A DNA stretch of 64,000 bases from Neobacillus mesonae (GTDB lineage Bacteria; Bacillota; Bacilli; Bacillales; Cytobacillaceae). The stretch is from the NCBI RefSeq assembly GCF_001636315.1, contig NZ_KV440949.1, positions 5,474,084 to 5,538,083 of the forward strand. The letters run 5' to 3'. Below are positions 1 through 8,726 of the stretch, one piece after another. The notes beneath the pieces were generated by a model that worked only from the letters and a program-made list of their open reading frames with translations, was not told where the DNA came from and did not search any database. The position numbers and the translations under genes were made by a program. Within the stretch, counting starts at the first letter, position 1. Each line of letters starts with the position of its first letter.

Positions 1-1752
1 ATGATCTTTTTATTAATACCTGCAACTAAAAAAGCGGGACAACCTAGAAAACTGCCGACCATTTGGGACTGGGTGTGTATCACTGCCTCGATCGCATCTG
101 TCGGTTTTCTATTATTAAACTATGACGGTTATGCTCAAACAGGATTACATATTCCGCTAGATTTCTGGTTTGGAGGCCTAGGTATTTTAGTAGCTTTCGA
201 GGCTGCCAGAAGAGCCGCGGGGAATGTTATGACTGGTTTAGCTGCTATTTTTTTGGCCTACAATTTTCTCGGCAAATACATTCCCGGAGTTTTCGGGCAT
301 TCTGGACTAAGCTTTGAACGTGTCATTGATACGATGTGGTGGGGGACTCAAGGGATTTTTGGGGTTGTCATCGGTGTTGCCGCAACTTATATTTATCTCT
401 TCATATTATTCGGGGCTTTTTTACGAAAAAGTGGTTTTATTGATTTTATAAATGACTTAGCCCTCGCGATTGCAGGAAGATCTGCCGGAGGTCCAGCGAA
501 AGTTGCTGTTATCGGCAGCGGATTTATGGGAATGATTAACGGCAGCGGTGTAGCGAATGCAGCAGCAGTCGGCACTGTAACCATTCCATTAATGAAAAAA
601 GCCGGATTTAAAAGTCATTTCGCAGGCGCTGTGGAAGCAGTTGCTGGAACAGGCGGCGTTATTGCCCCGCCAATCATGGGTGCTGCTAGTTTTGTCATGG
701 CAGAATTTTTAGGTATTCCCTATCGAACCATTATGTTAGCTGCGGCTATTCCAGCAATTTTATACTTTTTTATGTGTTTTATGTCTGTTCATTTTGAAGC
801 AAAAAAAATGGGAATCAAAGGACTGCCTAAAGAAAAATTACCCAATATCATAAATGTCTTGAAAACAAGAGGTCATTTGATCATCCCGGTAATTGTAATT
901 GTTGCCCTGCTTATAAGCGGTGTTACCCCACTTTATGCAGCAGTATGGTCCATGATTTCAACTGTCGTGGTTAGCTGGTTTAAAAAAGAAACTCGAATGG
1001 GGTTAAAGGAAATTGCTGCTGCCCTTGAAGAAGGTGCAAAAGGTGTCCTTACAGTGGGTGCCGCCTGTACGATTGTCGGGATCATCATTGGAACCATTTC
1101 GGTAACTAGCTTAGGACTAACTCTTGGCAACAATATTATCGCATTAGCAGGCAATAATCTCTACATTGTCGCCATTTTAACCATGCTCATTTGTATTGTT
1201 CTCGGAATGGGAGTCCCTGTAACGGCTTCCTACATTATTACGGCAACAATATCTGCACCATTACTGGCAGAAATGGGAGTCCCTTTGCTTGTTGCGCATA
1301 TGTTTGCCTTCTTCTTTGCTGCACTCTCGGATATTACACCGCCGGTAGCGCTTTCCGCAATGGTAGCATCCGGAATTGCCAAAGCACCATTTTTCAAAGT
1401 AGCTTTTACCGCGGTGCGGCTTGGAATCATTGGTTTCTTAATACCTTATTTCTTCTTGTTAAACCCTTCCCTATTATTTGCGGGAGGAAGTACGCTTGAA
1501 AGTATCGTTGCAGGTTTATTTGGAGCTGTGGGAGTGGTTGCGTTATCCGCTGGACTTTCTAATTGGTTCCTAACCAAGCTTAACATCATTCAAAGATTGC
1601 TATTAACTGCAGGCGGTTTGGCAATGATCTACCCTGGGATCTATACCGATCTTATTGGAATCGCGGTCCTTGTAGGTGTTTTCCTATGGCAAAAAGCAGA
1701 TATGGCGATATTAGCTAAGAAGCAGCTAGATGTTGATTCCATATCTAGTTAA
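1..1752 (+). CDS. TRAP transporter fused permease subunit (4TM/12TM, TAXI type), 5'-partial
   Basis: Integral membrane permease of a TRAP-TAXI importer that works with the periplasmic-type lipoprotein encoded just downstream to take up an unidentified organic acid. Nearly the whole 583-residue chain is hydrophobic helices. It contains the conserved glycine-rich block GSGVANAAAVGTVTIP (about 181-196), GTGGVIAPPIMGAASF (about 215-230) and a late SDITPPVAL segment, all typical of the DctM-like fused subunit. The family is usually about 630-680 residues, and the frame is already open at base 1 with no visible ribosome binding site, so the N-terminus lies outside the window. It is separated from the binding-protein gene by only 33 bp, so they are co-transcribed. 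Substrate is unknown. Confidence 0.9.
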   Translation: MIFLLIPATKKAGQPRKLPTIWDWVCITASIASVGFLLLNYDGYAQTGLHIPLDFWFGGLGILVAFEAARRAAGNVMTGLAAIFLAYNFLGKYIPGVFGHSGLSFERVIDTMWWGTQGIFGVVIGVAATYIYLFILFGAFLRKSGFIDFINDLALAIAGRSAGGPAKVAVIGSGFMGMINGSGVANAAAVGTVTIPLMKKAGFKSHFAGAVEAVAGTGGVIAPPIMGAASFVMAEFLGIPYRTIMLAAAIPAILYFFMCFMSVHFEAKKMGIKGLPKEKLPNIINVLKTRGHLIIPVIVIVALLISGVTPLYAAVWSMISTVVVSWFKKETRMGLKEIAAALEEGAKGVLTVGAACTIVGIIIGTISVTSLGLTLGNNIIALAGNNLYIVAILTMLICIVLGMGVPVTASYIITATISAPLLAEMGVPLLVAHMFAFFFAALSDITPPVALSAMVASGIAKAPFFKVAFTAVRLGIIGFLIPYFFLLNPSLLFAGGSTLESIVAGLFGAVGVVALSAGLSNWFLTKLNIIQRLLLTAGGLAMIYPGIYTDLIGIAVLVGVFLWQKADMAILAKKQLDVDSISS

Positions 1753-1785
1753 AACAATAATTCACTTAAATTGGAGGAAAAATGA

Positions 1786-2805
1786 ATGATGAAACGTTCA
1801 TATTTAATATTGATAACCATTTTAGTCCTATCCCTTTCTTTGCTTGGGTGTAATCGAAGCAGCAATGTATCATCTAACAGCTCAAAAAATGATAATAAAC
1901 GACATGAAAGCGCTGATGGAAAGCTTGAAGTAAACTTTGGTACGGGGACGACAACTGGTGTCTACTACCCTATGGGAGCTACATTAGCAAAGATTTGGAA
2001 TGAAAAAGTCCCTAATGTGAAAGTGTCCTCGCAAGCAACCGATGCGAGTGTACAGAATTTGAATCTGATGATGGAAGGCCAGCTCAATATGGGGTTCACA
2101 ACTGTAGGCGTTTTGTACGATGCCTATAACGGTACGAATAAATTTAAGGGCCGGGCTTATAAAGATGTGCGCGTCATTGCCTCCCTTTATCCTAACGTAG
2201 GTCAGATGGTTGTCCGTAAAGGTTCGAAGATTAGATCAATAGAGGAATTTAAGGGAAAAGGTTTTGTCCCCGGGGCGCCAGGAAGCTCCACAAAAGAGCT
2301 CTCGCAGCAGATCCTCTCATCGTTTGACATGGACTTTAACGATGTAAAGGCACAATATGTTGGCTTCACAGAAGTAACAGATTTAATGAGAAATAAGCAA
2401 ATCGATGGTGCCCTGATTGAAGCAGGAATTCCCGCATCAGCTGTTGTTGAAATTACAACACAGGATGGCCAGCTAATCAGCATTGACGATGAACATATCG
2501 AAAAAATTACAAAAGAATATCCGTGGTTATATAAATATACGATTCCAGCCAAGACATACGAGGGCCAGGATCAAGACATAACAACTGTAAGTCAAAAGAA
2601 CATGATCGTCGTACCAAAGGATATGCCTGAAGAAAAGGTGTATGAATTGACAAAAGCAATGTGGGAAAATATTGATACGATTAGAAGCAGCATTTCTGCA
2701 GCTAAAAATATGAAATTGGAAAACGCAACTGATGGGTTAGCCGGTATCCCATTACATCCAGGTGCAGAGAAATATTATAAAGAAAAAGGGGTATTAAAAA
2801 AATAA
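1786..2805 (+). CDS. TAXI family TRAP transporter solute-binding lipoprotein
   Basis: Extracytoplasmic solute receptor for the TRAP permease upstream. The N-terminus is a lipoprotein signal peptide ending in a lipobox (LLGC, Cys22), so the mature protein is anchored to the outer face of the membrane. The TAXI signature follows: FGTGTTTGVYYPMGATLAKIW near residues 49-69. Length (339 aa) matches the family. It is preceded by GGAGG and ends 8 bp before a GGGGTCAGTCCCC-type hairpin that separates it from the convergent helicase gene. TAXI proteins bind acids such as glutamate or other carboxylates, but the ligand cannot be read here. Confidence 0.92.
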   Translation: MMKRSYLILITILVLSLSLLGCNRSSNVSSNSSKNDNKRHESADGKLEVNFGTGTTTGVYYPMGATLAKIWNEKVPNVKVSSQATDASVQNLNLMMEGQLNMGFTTVGVLYDAYNGTNKFKGRAYKDVRVIASLYPNVGQMVVRKGSKIRSIEEFKGKGFVPGAPGSSTKELSQQILSSFDMDFNDVKAQYVGFTEVTDLMRNKQIDGALIEAGIPASAVVEITTQDGQLISIDDEHIEKITKEYPWLYKYTIPAKTYEGQDQDITTVSQKNMIVVPKDMPEEKVYELTKAMWENIDTIRSSISAAKNMKLENATDGLAGIPLHPGAEKYYKEKGVLKK

Positions 2806-2813
2806 TGAAAAAA

Positions 2814-2864
2814 GGGGTCAGTCCCCCAGTGCACTTAAGCTTTAATGCGCTGGGGACTGACCCT
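2814..2864. terminator. GGGGTCAGTCCCC-family hairpin between convergent genes
   Basis: Inverted repeat with outer arms GGGGTCAGTCCCC and GGGGACTGACCC and inner arms around AGTGCACTTAAG / TTTAATGCGCT. It lies between the 3' ends of the TAXI gene and the helicase gene and probably terminates both. Nearly identical to the copy at 5637-5688. Confidence 0.75.
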
Positions 2865-2882
2865 AATTCCCTTTAATTCAAT

Positions 2883-4331
2883 TTATAAACCTTTCTTATG
2901 AGGATTTGGCGTTTTTTTATTTTTACCATTTCCTCCTTTTCTTCCAAATTCTTTATTTCCTTTATAGTTTACCCTTCGTTTTTCTTTTACCTTTATTTTA
3001 GGCTTCTTGGCATATCTTGGTGTTTCGGAAGTTAGCTGAACGGGAACATCTCTTTGTTCCTTCGACAATAATTTCAAGGCAATTGAAACTAACGCTATCG
3101 CATCGTATTGCTCAAGCAATTCGCCTGCAGATTGTTTAAATTCTTTGTACTCTTCCTCTTCAACCAAATGAACCATCTTTTCTAAAGCGACTCTCTGGAT
3201 TGATTCTTTTGCCTCTGCAACGGTTGGTATTGGTTTGCGCTGGATCCTTCCTTTGGAGGCTTTCTCAATACTGCGAATCTGTCCAATTTCCCTTGGTGTA
3301 GCAAATGTAATAGCTAACCCCGTCTTACCTGCTCGCCCCGTTCTGCCGATTCGATGAACATAACTTTCTGGGTCTTGAGGAATGTCAAAATTGTAGACGT
3401 GGGTAACCCCAGAAACATCAATACCCCTTGCAGCTACATCGGTTGCAACCAAAATATCAATGTTTCCCTCACGAAATTTATTCATCACAACATCTCTTTG
3501 TCGTTGATTTAAATCGCCGTGCAAGCCTTCAGCAAGGTACCCTCTTTTATTCAACGCATCACTTAATTCATCTACCCGTCTTTTTGTTCTCCCAAAAATA
3601 ACGGCTAATTCTGGGTTATAGACATCTAGTAGACGACAAAGCACTTCAAATTTATCTCGTTCATTAACCTCGTAATAAATTTGCTCTACAGTTGGAGAGG
3701 TAACTTCCTTCGCTTTCATCTTTACTAACTCTGGATCTCTCATAAACCTTTCTGCAAGATTTTGAATTGGTTTGGGCATGGTTGCTGAGAATAACAAGGT
3801 TTGTTTATCTTCAGGTGTCTCTTTGAGAATTCGTTCGATATCCTCTAAAAAGCCCATATCTAACATTTCATCAGCTTCATCCAAAACCACAACAGAAATT
3901 CGGTCTAACTTTAGCGTTTTACGTTTAATGTGGTCCAAAAGTCTTCCAGGTGTTCCCGTAATAATGTGAGGGCCCTTTTTTAATGCCTTAATTTGGCGAT
4001 CAATAGACTGCCCTCCATAAATAGGGAGAGAAGTTATACCTGTGTATTTCGCCAGTCGATTAATCTCTTCTGAAACCTGAATAGCCAATTCTCTTGTTGG
4101 GGCAATGGCAATCGCCTGAACATATTTTTTACTCGTATCTATTTTCTCCAAGATTGGTATGGCGAAAGCAGCCGTCTTTCCTGTACCCGTCTGTGCTTGA
4201 CCAATAATGTCCTTCCCTGTCAAAGCTACGGGAATGGCTTTCTCTTGAATTGGCGATGCTTCTTCAAATCCCATATCCGTAATCGCTCTTTGTATGGACT
4301 CACTAATGCCCATTTCATGAAATGTTGTCAT
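2883..4331 (-). CDS. cshA: DEAD-box ATP-dependent RNA helicase, CshA-like
   Basis: Cytoplasmic RNA helicase of the CshA group, expected to work in RNA turnover, ribosome assembly and cold adaptation. In the chosen frame the Q-motif (GFEEASPIQ) is at about 21-29, Walker A AQTGTGKT at about 46-53, DEAD at 151-154, the SAT motif in LLFSATMP, and motif VI in [10 protein letters not shown]. The C-terminal tail is Lys/Arg rich, ending [15 protein letters not shown], fitting an RNA-binding extension. Length of 482 aa is close to CshA proteins. A longer frame begins at 4349, but ATGAAGGGG there supplies the ribosome binding site, so the start is ATG at 4331 (MTTFHEMG). Whether it is CshA itself or a paralogue is undecided. 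Confidence 0.93.
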   Translation of the reverse strand: MTTFHEMGISESIQRAITDMGFEEASPIQEKAIPVALTGKDIIGQAQTGTGKTAAFAIPILEKIDTSKKYVQAIAIAPTRELAIQVSEEINRLAKYTGITSLPIYGGQSIDRQIKALKKGPHIITGTPGRLLDHIKRKTLKLDRISVVVLDEADEMLDMGFLEDIERILKETPEDKQTLLFSATMPKPIQNLAERFMRDPELVKMKAKEVTSPTVEQIYYEVNERDKFEVLCRLLDVYNPELAVIFGRTKRRVDELSDALNKRGYLAEGLHGDLNQRQRDVVMNKFREGNIDILVATDVAARGIDVSGVTHVYNFDIPQDPESYVHRIGRTGRAGKTGLAITFATPREIGQIRSIEKASKGRIQRKPIPTVAEAKESIQRVALEKMVHLVEEEEYKEFKQSAGELLEQYDAIALVSIALKLLSKEQRDVPVQLTSETPRYAKKPKIKVKEKRRVNYKGNKEFGRKGGNGKNKKTPNPHKKGL

Positions 4332-4703
4332 ACCTAAAAACCCCTTCATCTGTTTACTATTTTTTATTTTAGACTAAATTTCTTGATTGAATGCATTTCT
4401 GTATTCGCTATTCTTTTAATGAAACGTTATGAACGTTTGAAGCTCGGAGTCCACGTTTATGCCGCATACAATTTTAAGTATTAGTAACTGAAGCATGCTA
4501 AACCGAATGATCAACAAAAAAACAGGACCTCCGTGCAGTGATCCCGTCTTCATCGTTATCATCTGTTACCGAATCCTTTAAAAAATCCCCATGATAAAAT
4601 CATGGAGATGACTTTATGGATATGCAATGTACTGTTTAACGCAGAAAAACTTATTTTCATAACGAGCGGCACATCTTAATTTAGAAAAGGATATCCCTTT
4701 AAC
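4332..4703. other. Intergenic stretch upstream of the helicase
   Basis: No credible gene. It should hold the helicase promoter and leader on the minus strand. A perfect short hairpin CCATGAT-AAA-ATCATGG lies near 4588-4604 without a T-run. AAAAGGATATCCCTTT near 4685 is a weak stem just after the HU gene. Confidence 0.4.
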
Positions 4704-4973
4704 TTACATTTGTTGTATCAATGACTTACTCACCCGGAAAACAGGGACTTTACCCGCTTGGATAATGAATTCTTCCCCCGTTTTAGGGTGGATTCGAGTA
4801 CGAGCTTCCCGTTGACAAACCTCAAATTTACCAAACCCTATAAGTGCAAAAGGTTTTCCGCCAACTAGTGATTGTGTGATGACTTCAATTACAGTCTCTA
4901 CAGCTATTTCTGCTTCTTTTTTAGTTATCCCCGATTTTTGTGAAACTGCATTTATTAATTTTGTTTTGTCCAA
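4704..4973 (-). CDS. HU family DNA-binding protein
   Basis: Small histone-like protein that bends and compacts DNA in the nucleoid. The chosen frame gives 89 aa, the usual HU length, beginning (M)DKTKLINAVSQKSGITKKEAE and containing the family core GFGKFEVCQREARTRIHPKTGEEF with the DNA-intercalating arm (RTRIHPKTGEE) and the C-terminal PVFRVSKSL. The longer frame from 4988 begins inside TTGGAGG, which is the ribosome binding site, so I use the TTG at 4973 with about 8-nt spacing. It contains one Cys in the GKFEVCQRE segment where many relatives have other residues. Monocistronic, since both flanks are long non-coding stretches. Confidence 0.93.
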   Translation of the reverse strand: MDKTKLINAVSQKSGITKKEAEIAVETVIEVITQSLVGGKPFALIGFGKFEVCQREARTRIHPKTGEEFIIQAGKVPVFRVSKSLIQQM

Positions 4974-5636
4974 AAATAATACCTCCAATTTATTTATTCC
5001 CTTAAAAACTTTTTTCCTTATAAAAGGATTTAATCCTTAAAATAAGATCAAATACCAAAGTATTTAAAAAGTGAGACGGCGATTCAGTAATCATATAAAA
5101 CGTTCATATAGCAAAGAAGGAACATGGTTGTTAATACTAACTATTTGCCATTTGTCTCCATTAATAGATGGAAATGATGAAAACTACTAATGCTGCAATA
5201 TCCAGTCCATAAATCAAAATTCGAAAATTCTCGATAATAAAAAAATTGATATTCCTAAAACAACGAAAGCCCTGCCTCTCTTTCATCCTTACGGCTCCTT
5301 GACCGTGCCAGTGTGAATCAGGGGTGTAAAACCAAATTATTACTTTTATTAACTCATTCGGGAAAATATCGTTTTTGTGAAGAAGAAATAAGAAAAATAC
5401 CTAATATTGTGATGAAATAAAGAAGTTCTTGATATCTATGAGTTGAAGAGGATTCCTATTTTCATTTTTTAAAGAAAACCTTTATATTGAGGTAAAACTT
5501 TTACACCTTCTTGAATGATTTTTGTGGATTACTGCTCACTCCATATTGGTAATCTTTTTAAGGATACCACACTAGAATAATTTTATCAAATTTTATATTT
5601 TATCATTGATAATGTTTTAATGTCAACACAAAAAAA
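4974..5636. other. Long intergenic stretch between HU and glcF
   Basis: About 660 bp with no open frame worth calling on either strand. AT-rich. It should contain the HU promoter. The segment around 5270-5330 is locally GC-richer but shows no clear hairpin, tRNA or riboswitch that I can support. Confidence 0.4.
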
Positions 5637-5688
5637 GAGGTCAGTCCCCCAGTGCACTAAAACCTTAATGCGCTGGGGGACTGACCCC
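5637..5688. terminator. GGGGTCAGTCCCC-family hairpin after glcF
   Basis: Second copy of the element at 2814-2864: arms GAGGTCAGTCCCCCAGTGCA and TGCGCTGGGGGACTGACCCC. It sits 9 bp after the glcF stop and ends the glcD-glcF transcript. Confidence 0.75.
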
Positions 5689-5697
5689 AAATTTAGA

Positions 5698-7041
5698 TCA
5701 CCATGATGAAACGCCTGCAGCCTCAGCAAGAAATTCGACAAGATGAAGCACTCTTACCTTTTGCGTCAATCCTTCCCGCTTAACACCTAACTTCATTTGC
5801 AGTAAACACCCTGGGTTTGTGGTGAGAATGGTTGTTGCTAACGTATCCTTTACGTTCCCCATCTTTCGATCAAGAATCTCCATTGAGGCTTCGTAATTCA
5901 CAATGTTATATATTCCTGCCGAACCGCAGCACATATCCCCTTCATTCATTTCAATCAATTCTACATTTGGGATGCTCTTTATTAGCTGAACAGGTTCTAT
6001 TTTCACCTTCTGAACATTGGTCATATGACACGAACGTTGGTATGTAACCTTTTCAGGGGGATGATTGATAACTGGAATGCCGCCACACAACACCAATACT
6101 TCAGATATATCTTTATTTTTTTCAGTAAACTCCTTTGCTCTTTCCAGCCATTCTGGTTCATCTTCAAGTAGGCGGTCATACTCTTTCAGCATAGCTCCAC
6201 AGCCGCCGGCGTTATTGACAATAAAATCTACGTTCTCTTTTTCAAATGCAGCAATATTCTGCTTTGCAAGCTTCTTGCTCTCTTTCATATCACCTGTATG
6301 GGCATGAAGGGCACCACAGCAGGTTTGATTTTCCATCATAACAACCTCACAGCCTGCCTTTGCTAGGAGCTCTACAGATAATTGATTAATGCGCCGAAAC
6401 ATGGCATCCATGATACAGCCCGTAAAAAAGGCTACTGTATACTTTTTTTCCCTTTTCTCCCCATTTTGGTCCGTCCCCGTTTGAGCCATTACCCCTGGTG
6501 ATTCCATTTGTACCCTTTTTGGAAATCGCGCCCGTTCTTTTGGCGAAACTGCTGCCGGAATAATCGACTCAAAGGTTCCTAAATGAGCTGGAAGTTTATC
6601 CAAAAGCCCCGACTTTCTCAGCATTGTCTGCATTCCGCTTTTTTCGTAAAGCCAAAATGCATTACCGGCCTGCTCCATCATTTTGTGGCTGGGTATCACC
6701 TTGCTAAGAAGTATAGTTTGTAACATGGGGCTTTTTTTCGACTTTTTCATGACCGACCTGGCGCCCTCCAAAATTTCTCCATATTGAACACCTGTGGGAC
6801 AAGCCGTTTCACACGCTCTGCAGCCGAGACACAAATCCATTGGTTCTTCCATAATCGACAAATCGGTCATTTTTCCTTCCCCAACCATCTTCACTAAATT
6901 AATCCTCCCTCTAGGAGAATGGGTTTCTTTTCCCATTGTGATATAGGTAGGACAAACAGGCAGACAGTAGCCGCACTGTACACAGTTGAGGGTTTTATCA
7001 TATTTTATTTCTTTCTTTATTAGCTCAAGATCCTGAATCAT
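5698..7041 (-). CDS. glcF: (Fe-S)-binding subunit of glycolate/lactate oxidase (GlcF)
   Basis: Iron-sulfur partner of the FAD subunit encoded immediately upstream; together they oxidise glycolate or a related 2-hydroxyacid and pass electrons towards the quinone pool. Two ferredoxin-type clusters are visible: CVQCGYCLPVCP (about 20-31) and CLGCRACETACP (about 72-83). The C-terminal half has two heterodisulfide-reductase-like CCG modules (TCCGALHAHTG and MCCGSAGIYN). Length 447 aa is normal for GlcF. The start codon overlaps the glcD stop by 4 bp (ATGA), indicating translational coupling. A lactate-oxidising role (LutA-like) is an alternative, but the two-gene GlcDF layout fits glycolate oxidase better. 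Confidence 0.9.
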   Translation of the reverse strand: MIQDLELIKKEIKYDKTLNCVQCGYCLPVCPTYITMGKETHSPRGRINLVKMVGEGKMTDLSIMEEPMDLCLGCRACETACPTGVQYGEILEGARSVMKKSKKSPMLQTILLSKVIPSHKMMEQAGNAFWLYEKSGMQTMLRKSGLLDKLPAHLGTFESIIPAAVSPKERARFPKRVQMESPGVMAQTGTDQNGEKREKKYTVAFFTGCIMDAMFRRINQLSVELLAKAGCEVVMMENQTCCGALHAHTGDMKESKKLAKQNIAAFEKENVDFIVNNAGGCGAMLKEYDRLLEDEPEWLERAKEFTEKNKDISEVLVLCGGIPVINHPPEKVTYQRSCHMTNVQKVKIEPVQLIKSIPNVELIEMNEGDMCCGSAGIYNIVNYEASMEILDRKMGNVKDTLATTILTTNPGCLLQMKLGVKREGLTQKVRVLHLVEFLAEAAGVSSW

Positions 7042-8441
7042 TCACTTAACACCAGCTTTTGTCCCGGTTGAGGAAATATTTTTCCCGGATTAAGGATGTT
7101 ATTGGGATCCCATGCATGTTTAATTTTTTTCATCATATCTAACCCGGCCTCCCCCAGCTCCATTTCCATAAAGGGCGATTTCATCGTTCCAATGCCGTGC
7201 TCTCCAGAAAGTGTACCGCCTAGTTCAATAGCTGATTGAAAAATTTCTGTCACTGCCTGTTCTACGCGTTTCATTTCTTCTTTATCAGATTTATCGGCAA
7301 TAATATTGGGGTGTAGATTGCCATCTCCCGCATGGCCAAAGACGACCAGATGAATGTTATACTTTCTTTTAATCTCTTGAAGACGGCGGCACATTTCCGG
7401 AATTTTACTTCTCGGCACCGTTGCATCCTCAGAGATTTTAGTAGGTTTGATTCGAACAATAGCTGGAGAAACTAGCTTTCTCGCTTTCCACACATCTGCT
7501 TTTTCGGTTTCCGTCTGCGGAATTTTTACCTTCCGCGCCCCAACTTCTAAACATAAATGGGATACTTTTTGAGCTTCATCTTTAACAGCTGCTGGATGTC
7601 CATCTAATTCAATCAAAATCATCGCTTCGGCATCGATTGGCAATCCAGAAGGTTCATAGTTTTCCACTGCCTCCATTGACGCTTGATCCATTAATTCCAG
7701 CTTCGCAGGCAAGATTCCAGATGTTAAAATCTTTGAAATGGCTGCTCCTGCATCCATCAGACTATCAAATATAGCCATTACCGTTTCAGATGCCGGCGGC
7801 TTTGGGATTAAGCGCAAAATGGCTTTCGTTATAATGCCTAGCGTACCTTCCGAGCCGACAATCAGTTTCGTTAAATCATAACCAGTCACATTCTTAACAG
7901 TTCTACCCCCAGTATGGATAATTTCCCCTTGAGGTGTAATCACCTCTAGACCGATGACATAGTCCTTTGTAACGCCATACTTTAACCCACGAGGGCCCCC
8001 TGAATTTTCTGCGAGATTACCACCGATTGTTGAAACATGTGAACTGCTCGGGTCCGGTGGATACATAAGCCCAACCTTTTCTGCCGCCTGATGAATCTTT
8101 GAAGTGAGGACCCCTGGAGAAACGACAGCTGTTAAATCTTCCGTATCAATCTCTATTAACTCATTCATGGTCGACATATCCAGAACGATCCCCCCGTTTA
8201 CAGGCAATGGTCCACCGCTAAGAGAGGTCGCTTGCCCACGTGGAGTAATCGGGATAAGCGCTCGATTTGCGAATTTAACCAGTTCTGCGATCTCATGGAC
8301 ATCCTTCGCCTGTACCACAACTTCGGGGATATAGGTTCCAAAAGAAGCATCAAAAGAGTAGCTAAATAGATCACTAGGGTCTGTTAGTACCCTTCCTATC
8401 GTAATAATCTCATTGATTTCTTTAATATTTCCTTTATCCAT
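7038..8441 (-). CDS. glcD: FAD-linked oxidase subunit of glycolate oxidase (GlcD)
   Basis: Catalytic flavoprotein of the VAO/PCMH family oxidising a 2-hydroxyacid such as glycolate or D-lactate. The PCMH-type FAD-binding domain occupies roughly residues 35-215, with PRGQATSLSGGPLPVNGGIVLDMS, PDPSSSHVSTIGGNLAENSGG and GSEGTLGIITKAILRL as clear marks. The FAD-oxidase C-terminal domain ends with HAGDGNLHPN, SGEHGIG and NPGKIFP. Length of 467 aa is typical. The ATG is preceded by AGAGGTG. First gene of a two-gene operon with glcF. I saw no sigma-54-type promoter or clear operator upstream. Confidence 0.93.
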   Translation of the reverse strand: MDKGNIKEINEIITIGRVLTDPSDLFSYSFDASFGTYIPEVVVQAKDVHEIAELVKFANRALIPITPRGQATSLSGGPLPVNGGIVLDMSTMNELIEIDTEDLTAVVSPGVLTSKIHQAAEKVGLMYPPDPSSSHVSTIGGNLAENSGGPRGLKYGVTKDYVIGLEVITPQGEIIHTGGRTVKNVTGYDLTKLIVGSEGTLGIITKAILRLIPKPPASETVMAIFDSLMDAGAAISKILTSGILPAKLELMDQASMEAVENYEPSGLPIDAEAMILIELDGHPAAVKDEAQKVSHLCLEVGARKVKIPQTETEKADVWKARKLVSPAIVRIKPTKISEDATVPRSKIPEMCRRLQEIKRKYNIHLVVFGHAGDGNLHPNIIADKSDKEEMKRVEQAVTEIFQSAIELGGTLSGEHGIGTMKSPFMEMELGEAGLDMMKKIKHAWDPNNILNPGKIFPQPGQKLVLSE

Positions 8442-8654
8442 ATTGGCACCTCTTTTCTATTCCATCAAACTGACTACCATTCTTTACGAGGAATCTTTCT
8501 CTTTTAATCAGAAGGTGGTCAAGACAGTAATTAATTAAATTTAAACAAAATATTCAGTTAATTGCCAATGATAGGTATTATAAAAAAAAGACCGAAAGCA
8601 CGGCTGCATGTCCGGTCAAGTGATAAATGGTTCGCCTTTATAATGGCGGCTGGG

Positions 8655-8682
8655 AACAGGGTCAATCACCCAATGTACTAAT
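8655..8682. repeat. Degenerate half copy of the GGGGTCAGTCCCC element
   Basis: The segment beginning AGGGTCAATCACCCAATGTA aligns with the left arm of the 5637 repeat (GGTCAGTCCCCCAGTGCA) with a few substitutions, but the right arm is missing, so it cannot form the usual hairpin. It looks like a decayed copy. Confidence 0.5.
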
Positions 8683-8696
8683 TTTTGTTATCAAAA

Positions 8697-8722
8697 AGGC
8701 TTCCCGAAAGAAAAGGAAGCCA
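8697..8722 (-). terminator. Rho-independent terminator of cadA
   Basis: Read on the minus strand: GGCTTCC, a 10-nt loop, GGAAGCC, then TTTTT. It lies directly behind the cadA stop codon. Confidence 0.85.
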
Positions 8723-8726
8723 CTTA

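Noticed and set aside
8575-8650. Possible hairpin or riboswitch-like element upstream of glcD
   Set aside because: Only short GACCG/CGGTC arms with unpaired interior; no known riboswitch architecture recognised.
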